From Trachythela sp. YZ-2020 (lineage: Eukaryota > Cnidaria > Anthozoa > Malacalcyonacea > Clavulariidae), in the NCBI GenBank assembly GCA_016169945.1, contig JADLSH010000382.1:2232001-2296000 (forward strand): a DNA stretch of 64,000 bases, read 5' to 3'. The stretch's first letter is position 1, and each line of letters begins with the position of its first letter. The notes below the pieces were generated by a model. That model had not been told where the DNA came from. It worked only from the letters and a program-made list of their open reading frames with translations, and ran no database searches. The position numbers and the translations under genes were made by a program. This document shows, one piece after another, positions 56,970-64,000 of the stretch.

Positions 56970-57675
56970 CCATAGAATATACTTAAGCGATGGATGGAAT
57001 ACAAAATTTGAGAAGCACCAAACATATCTTGCATAGTTATTCTACTAGGTTATGGAATGCTCTTGGCAACGTTATAAGGGACTCAGATTTATTAAACACT
57101 TTCAAGAAACATCTAAATAACTTTTTTGATATTTCAAATTATAAAAAACGTTTTAGTTTTACTCTTGATCGATACAGCTCAATTTTACATACTCGTCTCC
57201 GTCTAAACTGCCGCGTGCTCTTAATTATCATTTATTTAAAATTGGCTACATTCCGTCACCAGTTTGTAAATGCGGTTTTCATTGTGAACGGTAATTCATT
57301 ATTTTCTGTATATATTGTCTAAGATATGCTGCTCCTATATTTATTCTGCTCTCAGCTGCATTAGAAATTTTAGGAGACAGCTGGTATAGTATAGTAAAAT
57401 GCGAATACTTCTATGTGGTGAAGATGAATTGTCATGAGCCCAAAATAGATACATTTTTTCCAGTGTGCAACAGTTTATTAGGCAATCTAGACGTTTTGTT
57501 GGCTATGCTTATGTAGATGAATGTGATGAAATAATCCAGCTGTCTCCTGACTGATGTTATAGCTAAATACACTACTAATATGTAAGAATGTAAATAGGCG
57601 TAAGCCCCCTAGATGAGCTTATCAGCTCTTGGGGCAAACGTTTTCCAAGTATGTTTAAATAAAATAAATAGTTAT
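56970..57675 (+). pseudogene. LINE 3' fragment, plus strand, separate family
   Basis: Frame 56990 onward: STRLWNALGNVIRDSDLLNT, FKKHLNNFFD, then FTLDRYSSILHTRLRLNCRV. After a frameshift a YHLFKIGYIPSPVCKCGFHC-like stretch and LRYAAP follow, a Cys/His-containing C-terminal tail seen in some non-LTR retrotransposons. The 3' UTR contains TAGGCGTAAGCCCCCTAGAT and ends TTTAAATAAAATAAATAG. Confidence 0.68.
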
Positions 57676-57931
57676 TCAATAATACATTAAAGATTCAATC
57701 AGAGGTTTTCCTAGGAGTTTATATAAATATCCCTTAAAGCCGGGACAAACTGGGAAACATTGTTGCGCAAAGATATTTGTCATATTATTTGTCTTACCAA
57801 TGTTTCGGTATGTCATACTGTCACCAGCGTCGGCAAACAGAGAAAGAGTGTTTTATCAAATGTTTCTGAATTTGGTAGGAAATATTTTTACTTTCCGGGA
57901 AGCAAATTTTGTTTCTGTAATAAAAGCCATT

Positions 57932-58113
57932 AGTAAAATTACCATAGGTGATTATTGAAAATTCTCAACGCTGATTGGTTGCGCTACCTCGATCGGATTA
58001 ATACGCGATAATCACCAATAGCGTTTTTAAGCCGCTTTTATCGTAAATATTCAATTAAAATATTTTTGAAATGTGCATTTATTATTTTCCAAATAATCAC
58101 CTATGTAATTTTA
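57932..58113. mobile_element. AT-rich MITE, about 180 bp
   Basis: Left end GTAAAATTACCATAGGTGAT and right end ATCACCTATGTAATTTTAC are inverted copies of about 28 bp. TA or TTA/TAA flanks both ends. No coding capacity. Confidence 0.7.
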
Positions 58114-58117
58114 CTAA

Positions 58118-58222
58118 AACAATTATTCGCCGAAGGCGAGGTGAATATCGGTGAATAAAAACCTCGAGTTCGTCTCGGTTTTTATTCACCGATATTCACC
58201 TCGCCTTCGGCGATTAATTGTT
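58118..58222. repeat. Near-perfect hairpin with 46-nt arms
   Basis: The left arm contains CGCCGAAGGCGAGGTGAATA and TCGGTGAATAAAAACC; the right arm is its reverse complement with one mismatch; the loop is about 12 nt (TCGAGTTCGTCT). It abuts the AT-rich MITE. A weaker relative is at 42500-42600. Confidence 0.9.
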
Positions 58223-58697
58223 AAATGTTTCCAGATGTGGGAGACAGGGGAACATTTGAGCAAACATTGAAAATCACGAATATTTCCGCGACAATGTTTT
58301 TTTTAGCGCCCCCCCCCCGCCCGTCGACCAGAATAATGGAAAAATATTTAGTGAAAGCCAAAAGTGCCCCCCCCAACAAATGAGGGCCAGCTACGGTGTT
58401 TCAAAACACCTCACACAAATTTGTATTGAATTAGGATGTAAATAAGTAGAATTAAACGTTAAAACGGTGTTTTGAAACAATAGCCAATAAATTGAGCATG
58501 AAGTGATTTAGGAGATGAGCAAGCAAAATTTACAATGTCTTTTAAACAATATTTAATGCGTGTGCATTTATTCGATAATATTACAAGGTTTGATCTCAAA
58601 GGTTTGATCTATATTCCGTGATTTTATTTTGTTGTTTTTACGGGGAAAAACCACTCTGCCATATAAACTGTCTGCGCGTGCGCAGTGCGAGTTTGGC

Positions 58698-58850
58698 TGA
58701 CATGCGCATACGTATTTGGTACCAAAACATTGGCGGTTCGAATATTTCGTAATTTCGAAGCGCGAAAATAGCAAACTTTGGAGGGATTTTTTTCCCAAGT
58801 GTGCACCTGTTTGGCTGTTTCGCTTGGGGAGCAACGGATTCTGATAAAGT
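58698..58850 (+). promoter_or_regulatory. Putative 5' exon with donor upstream of the zinc-finger gene
   Basis: GC-richer block ending GGATTCTGATAAA|GTAAGT near 58850, about 280 bp before the zinc-finger start codon. The matching arm at 54376-54583 retains the same donor, suggesting a transcribed 5' exon preserved in both copies. Confidence 0.35.
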
Positions 58851-59128
58851 AAGTGTTTATCTGTTGATTCATGTGAAAATTACGTACTTCCACGAGGGGT
58901 ACGGGCGTACCCATTGAACTGGCGTACCTGATGGAGTTGCTTTCGGGCGATGTTATTTATATTTTGTCGAAATACCGCTGACATGATCATTTGGACCGCG
59001 GACGGGGACAACGAACACCCGTGTTAAATTGACTTGCTCATTATCTCGTATTTGCTGTATAAAATTTTAATTTTACTCCTTGGATACCTAGTGAATATCG
59101 TTAAACGTCGTGTATTTATGTCTAAAAC

Positions 59129-59713
59129 ATGTCTGATCTTAATAAGGAGATATTTTCAACGTCAAACACCTCATACGTGGCAAATAATGAAATAACAAGC
59201 AAATCTTATGAAGGTGATGTTTGCAAGAAAAAGTTGTTAAAATCAACCCTATTACTCCGTCATAAAAGAACACCCACTGTGGAAAAACGGCATCAATGTG
59301 ATGTTTGTAAAGAGAAATTTCTGGAGGAACATTTTTCCATGGACAAAGACACTGGAACACATTACATTTGTAATATATGCACCAAACAGTTCTCAAATTT
59401 TGAGAAATTGAGACAACATATAACAAGAGGCCATGGTATAAATAATACAAACTATCAATGCGAATTTTGTCGAGAATTGGATTCAAGTGAACCGACTGGT
59501 ATTGGTTATGCTTGTTTTGTGTGTGAGCTTGAGTTTGATATCCCAAGAGAACTTGAAAATCATATGGTTACCCATGACATGGTAGGTACTAACAAGCAGC
59601 TGACTTATGCATATTATCCTTGTTTCAATGCAAAATATGCAAAATGTTCAAGCCAGCCGGTGAGGTCAACTCTGGAACTGAATGATCCCTTTTATACTGT
59701 TATATACATATAG
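59129..59713 (+). CDS. C2H2 zinc-finger protein, 194 aa, single exon or last exon
   Basis: Open frame from MSDLNKEIFSTSNTSYVANN to the stop after NDPFYTVIYI. It contains two good C2H2 fingers, YICNICTKQFSNFEKLRQHI...H (C-x2-C-x12-H-x4-H) and YACFVCELEFDIPRELENHM...H (C-x2-C-x12-H-x3-H). There are also incomplete Cys pairs upstream (GDVCKKK, CDVCKEKF) and between them (YQCEFCRE). The family binds nucleic acid and usually acts in the nucleus; the target is unknown. Two of the Cys pairs lack their histidines, so the protein may be decaying or the frame may be a retained fragment of a longer multi-finger gene. It lies directly downstream of the right arm of the 54376-58903 inverted repeat. Confidence 0.6.
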   Translation: MSDLNKEIFSTSNTSYVANNEITSKSYEGDVCKKKLLKSTLLLRHKRTPTVEKRHQCDVCKEKFLEEHFSMDKDTGTHYICNICTKQFSNFEKLRQHITRGHGINNTNYQCEFCRELDSSEPTGIGYACFVCELEFDIPRELENHMVTHDMVGTNKQLTYAYYPCFNAKYAKCSSQPVRSTLELNDPFYTVIYI

Positions 59714-61067
59714 AGGTTTTGCAGCAGAGTGGAATTGGTTTAGCGTATTGACACATATTTAACCAAACAATAACCATCAATAACCTTCGTGCCAGCGCGC
59801 GCCCACGCGTACGCAGGTGAATTTGCGCGTGCAATTTATCGCTCGCGCGAAATTTGATGGCGCGCGCGAAATTTTGATTTGTTATTGTTTTGTATACATT
59901 TGTGTCTTAAATAGGCAGACTATTAACTTAAAAATTAAATACCTCTTGCTTGCTAAAATAGCTATAAAGCTGATTTGACACATCATACTTGATTTGTTAT
60001 TGTTTGGTCTACATTAACGCCTCTTAAATAACCAGACTAATAATCGCGCGCCCAGCATGATTTGCGAGCGCGATTGTCCGCGCGCGCGATTTTCTGAGTT
60101 GGAAAGCACTGTTATCGTGATTGTCTGTGCAGAATCACTTATTATGGTTTAAATTTCTCCTGATCCTGTGGGGAATTGTCTGTATTCAAAATACTCATCT
60201 GTATATTCAGTGCTTGAAATTGGTTTGATTGCTTTCACTTTTTGCTGTAAACATATCACATCCAGTACGATAAGCTGAGAAGAACCAATTTGCTTTTTCC
60301 GATTCCAAAAACGTAAAAGTATGACCATAATTCTCTTAGTAAGTAAACAATATGCTAATTGTTATCGCAAATGTGATTGAGAAACTCTATAAATATGACC
60401 CTCTTCAATGTCAGATCAGTTTGGGTCAGAATATTGATTTGTGTTGCTCACACAGTCTCTAGTTTGATTGGTCTTACTTATTCGATCCTGTCCAGTAATG
60501 ACTGATGACTTGAAAAATATTTGAAGAAATTAATGATTCTGTATTTTTCATTCCACGTACCTTTGGCGTTTGATTTTCTAAAGCGTCTGGTTTGGACTGC
60601 TTTCTATGTGGGACTGAATGAGGGTTAACTGACTACTGGCATTAATTTTGCCTGTATTTTTGACTGACAACTGACAAAACGGACAACTGACAAACAATTT
60701 ACGAAATATCTTACTTACAATTGCCTCAAATTTTAGCTCACAAGTGACACCCAAGGACCCCCATTAAGACCCTCTTCTATGACAACACAACAGACCAGAA
60801 AACTCCAGACCCATTTTCTCCATGCATCGGCAGTTAGGTAACTTAGGATTAACCCCAATGCCAACCAAAAAATATAGATCCTAGCATCAAAGCTTATGTA
60901 AAACTCATGCAGTCTGCAATAAGGAAAACATAACATTTTTGTCTTCATTGACAGTTATTATTAATGACTGGTGTGTACTGTGCTGATACTTACGGACCAT
61001 TTACCATAGAATGCTTGCCATTTTTTATACTAGGAAAATGTTAATATTGTTCAACACATACCCTCAC
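59714..61067. other. Intergenic DNA with CGCG-rich patches
   Basis: No gene recognised. Two patches, about 59788-59870 and 60046-60094, are dense in GCGCGC/CGCGCG and flanked by similar GATTTGTTATTGTTT sequence, so they may be two copies of one repeat. Confidence 0.5.
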
Positions 61068-61070
61068 TAA

Positions 61071-61783
61071 GGCCCCGTCTACACGCATCCGGATTCGTTT
61101 GTATCCGCAAACATTTTGTTGCGGATTCAAAAGTTTACGCGTCCACACGTATCCAGATTCGTTGCGTTTTCGAGCGTCCACACGTATCCGCGAAAACGAT
61201 ACGAATACGCTAGAATTGCTTACAGAGCATCCGCTGTCACAACTTATGAGCCCGCGATGTAGTTGGCTGTAACAAGTGTTGTATTCATAGCGTGGTTGTT
61301 GGCGCTTTTTGTTTAGGCGTTTTAAGGCCACATTTCTAGCAACTGGCATTGCAAGAAGCCGTACTAGTGCCGCACGCTTTCTTTCTTAGTCAGCCTGGTA
61401 ATTTAGAATCGCAACATTCAATTGAATAAAGGCAATAATGCTCGAAATTATCCCAGTTAAAATCGATAGAATCGCTTGTCTCCGAGGCGCCATTTTGCTT
61501 TAGGAAGCTCGCTTGAGCATATAATCGTGGACTGGTTTCTACAATTTAGAGTGGGTGGATATTAAATTTCATCGATTTACGTCATCGTTTTCAAATCGTT
61601 GCGGTTACAGTGCGTCCACACGTATCCGGATTCGTTGCGTTTTCAAAAGTTTCTACTCTGGAGAGCGTTTTCAAAAGTTTGCGGTTACGGTTTGCGTTTT
61701 CGCTGGATAAGTGTGGACGGTAAGCGTAACCGCAACAAAATGTTTGCGGATACAAACGAATCCGGATACGTGTGGACGGGGCC
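61071..61783. mobile_element. PIF/Harbinger-like MITE, 713 bp, TAA target duplication
   Basis: Left end GGCCCCGTCTACACGCATCC and right end GGATACGTGTGGACGGGGCC; the inverted homology continues about 50 bp (GTTTGTATCCGCAAACATTT). TAA flanks both sides (61068-61070, 61784-61786), the 3-bp TWA duplication typical of PIF/Harbinger. The words GTCCACACGTATCC and GTTTTCAAAAGTTT recur inside. No transposase. Confidence 0.8.
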
Positions 61784-62041
61784 TAAAAACTTACAAAGAA
61801 CTCTGAAAAGGTCTGTTGAATGCAATGGATTCGTTCACTAACTTCCTCCATTTTCTTTCCGTATTATAGCATTTTGTTAATTTAATAAATCAGTTTCGCA
61901 ATAGGATCAAAGCGGAAAAGGCTGGAAAATTGTGTGATCGATATCTGAAACTGGTGAAGTTCTCAAAAGTATCTAACCGTATATTTCTCATTCAACTCTT
62001 GCGTCTCTAGAATGAATATATTTTGTTATATTTTCAAAGGA

Positions 62042-62166
62042 GAAGAGGAGTTCTGTGTATGAAGATAGAGAAGGTGAAATGGAAGACGGACGTCGGGAAA
62101 CTTCCAAATATCAAACCGTCCAACTTACAAATAAAGTGATAGAAAAAGATCAATCCCAATCAAAAG
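62042..62166 (+). CDS. Candidate internal exon of an unidentified gene
   Basis: An open stretch of about 42 codons between an acceptor (ATATTTTCAAAG) and a donor (AAAG|GTACAG). It reads EKRSSVYEDREGEMEDGRRE, then TSKYQTVQLTNKVIEKDQSQ. The charged, tyrosine-containing sequence would suit a cytoplasmic tail. No start codon or neighbouring exon was found in the window. Support is only openness and splice consensus. Confidence 0.28.
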
Positions 62167-64000
62167 GTACAGTTCATTGAAGTGATACTTTGTCCTACTC
62201 AACATTGTTAGTGCTACTATGAAGATACATAAAAGAACTTAATTTATGTGAATGTACGAATAAGGTATTCTAAATCCTACATGAAATGAAGGCTGAAACG
62301 AGATTTCAAAAACTTACTAAGCCAATAGTTCCGAATTTCGTCTAATTTATATTCAATTTTATAAAAACGCGGGAGATTCAACAGCCATTAAACTTGGAGC
62401 GCCGCTGAAGCAATGTATTTGGTATAGGTTATAGCATCGTTTAAATGCTAGATATTAACCATGACTACAGACTCGTCTATTAAGAAATGTGTCCTTTATC
62501 ACGTAAACGGACCGAACAGAACGGGCAGAATGTTGTTTTCCGCACCATTTGTTTTGGGTAAATCTTTTCTGTTTATAAATTCATGCATATTGCAACTCAC
62601 ATTAGGATAACATCAACAATCCCGGTTCATGCAATTTAGCTCTCAGGCTTGTTAATACGTTTTGACGTTAAACTTCGTTTTGACTCCGATTCTCTGAGTC
62701 TTCATTAATTTTGCTTTTAGCATCCTTGGTGTGTGCTTATATTCTTTAGGAACTTTTGATTGACCAATTTGTTGTTGCTATAATATTGTTTATCCCCCAG
62801 CCAACGGCGCGTAAGCGCCGTTCCGGGAGCCCGGGGCGAGGATACTAATTCTGCTTGGTGATTTCAACTTCATCAATGATTGCGGGCGCCTAGCTATGTC
62901 TCATACGTGGACCTTTCGCGGACCATTTTAAAAACATGAGAAATCCTGAATTAAAAGTCGCTTTTTGGGACTTTAGGGAGAGCTGTGGAACGAATTTTAT
63001 CGCTTTTACTTTATAAAAAAGGATAAGAAGAAATATATGATCGAAAAAACTAAAATATGAGGCAAGTTTGTTGTAATTGTAAATGTTGCTTTATATGCAT
63101 AGTTTTTCATTTAATTTCAGCTAAAGTATCCTATATATACTTTATTTTATCAAAAAGATATAAATTAAAATGAGAGTGAAATCACTTTTCACGAGAGAAT
63201 TGTACAGTATATCTTCAATTGATTTCATTTCAAAAAGGAATTTATCGGTAAATGCAGTATAGTTGAATGAGCTTTTCGAAACGTTTTATTGAACGGAAGG
63301 TTGAATTTCACATTAAAGTGGTCTTGGACATTTCGATGTTTGTATGTTTAAACATATTTTGGATGAAAATAATAGGATATCATTTCCTGGTTCTAAATGG
63401 TGAACCGCATATGTACTGTTACCATGGTAACATAGAAACGCCCCCAACAGTCTGATTAAGGGCGCTCGTTCGGGACAAAATAGCAAAAGAAGTGAAGAAT
63501 AGGAATACATATAATGAAGTTCAAAGTATAGGCAATGGGTATATCCAACATGTAAACCTCAAAAATATAGATATTTGTAGTTTATTATTCTCAAACGTTT
63601 AATTTGTTTGAATGGATCGCAAAATGGATTCAATTTAATTCGTAAAAATTAAATTAATTTTGTAAAATGTATCTTGCTTCTATATGATTTTTGAGGTTCA
63701 CATCATAGTTTTATTAGTAATTATACAACACTGAAATGTTTGGGCAGATTTATTCAGTATCAAAGTCAGTAAAGTCTTTGGCAACTTGTGAAATGATCAC
63801 TTGCGAAAACCGAGTTTAATTAAAGTTATTGCATATATTAGAATAACTTAAATAAAACAATATAATAGAAGAAAGGGACAATAGAATCAACCAACCACAT
63901 ACCATTATTTGCTTAGGGTAAAATCATGGTTTTACCCTAAGAAGATGCGGGATAAGCTGTATATCTCGCTTTTGCGTATACTTTTGCGTTTAAAATTATA
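62167..64000. other. Right-hand end, no gene recognised
   Basis: AT-rich sequence with a GC hairpin near 62803 (AACGGCGCGTAAGCGCCGTT) and a perfect inverted repeat near 63911-63941 (CTTAGGGTAAAA, 6-nt loop, TTTTACCCTAAG). Open frames are short and unconvincing. Confidence 0.45.

Larger units (their letters stand above)
54376..58903. repeat. Inverted repeat of about 205 bp, arms 4.1 kb apart
   Basis: The left arm (54376-54583) and right arm (58698-58903) are reverse complements with roughly 10 percent differences: both contain AAAATAGCAAACTTTGGAGG and GGAGCAACGGATTCTGATAA followed by GTAAGT. The arms face outward, so each would place a 5' exon and donor at the outer side. Between them lie a coding fragment, a MITE, two LINE fragments and an AT-rich MITE. 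Confidence 0.75.

Noticed and set aside
59139..59546. 135-codon minus-strand frame
   Set aside because: It is antisense to the C2H2 zinc-finger frame.

Overview
This is a eukaryotic, AT-rich, intron-bearing genomic window, most likely from a cnidarian (an anthozoan is a reasonable guess; species not determinable). The reasons are consensus GT-AG introns, an FGFR/VEGFR-class receptor tyrosine kinase (RTK) gene, and a dense load of Penelope-like, LINE, Mutator-like, hAT-like and foldback elements, plus DUF6589 and HIRAN genes of kinds I associate with cnidarian genomes. No prokaryotic operons, rRNA or CRISPR arrays were seen.

The best-supported gene is a 14-coding-exon RTK on the minus strand (coding span 32093 down to 10169). 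Splicing every exon at consensus sites gives 2523 nt, an uninterrupted frame of 840 codons plus stop. It encodes a signal peptide, four Ig-like modules, one membrane segment, a WEFPRER juxtamembrane motif and a complete kinase domain with [12 protein letters not shown] and DFG. An insert of about 35 residues lies between the glycine loop and the catalytic lysine. Its introns hold SINEs, MITEs and two multi-kilobase foldback elements.

Left of it lie a minus-strand ZAD-like/DUF6589 gene (1-2971, running off the left edge, with a frame break), the last two exons of an ILEI/PANDER (FAM3-like) gene on the plus strand (4252-5216), a three-copy tandem array with tRNA-like segments (5371-6060), and Penelope and SINE remnants.

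Right of the RTK, from 33.6 kb on, the window is mostly mobile DNA: a nested 3.55 kb element with a perfect 8-bp target duplication (33714-37265), a Penelope GIY-YIG fragment (37835-38570), a HIRAN-domain gene (43142-43717) divergent from a pogo/CENP-B-type HTH fragment (44068-44370), a 3.3 kb palindrome with an EcoRV-rich minisatellite core (44373-47710), a decayed Mutator-like transposase (48169-49130), four LINE 3' fragments, hAT-like MITEs, an inverted repeat carrying a duplicated 5' exon/donor that feeds a small C2H2 zinc-finger gene (58698-59713), and a Harbinger-like MITE (61071-61783). At least five large inverted-repeat structures occur within 40 kb, which is the main architectural theme.
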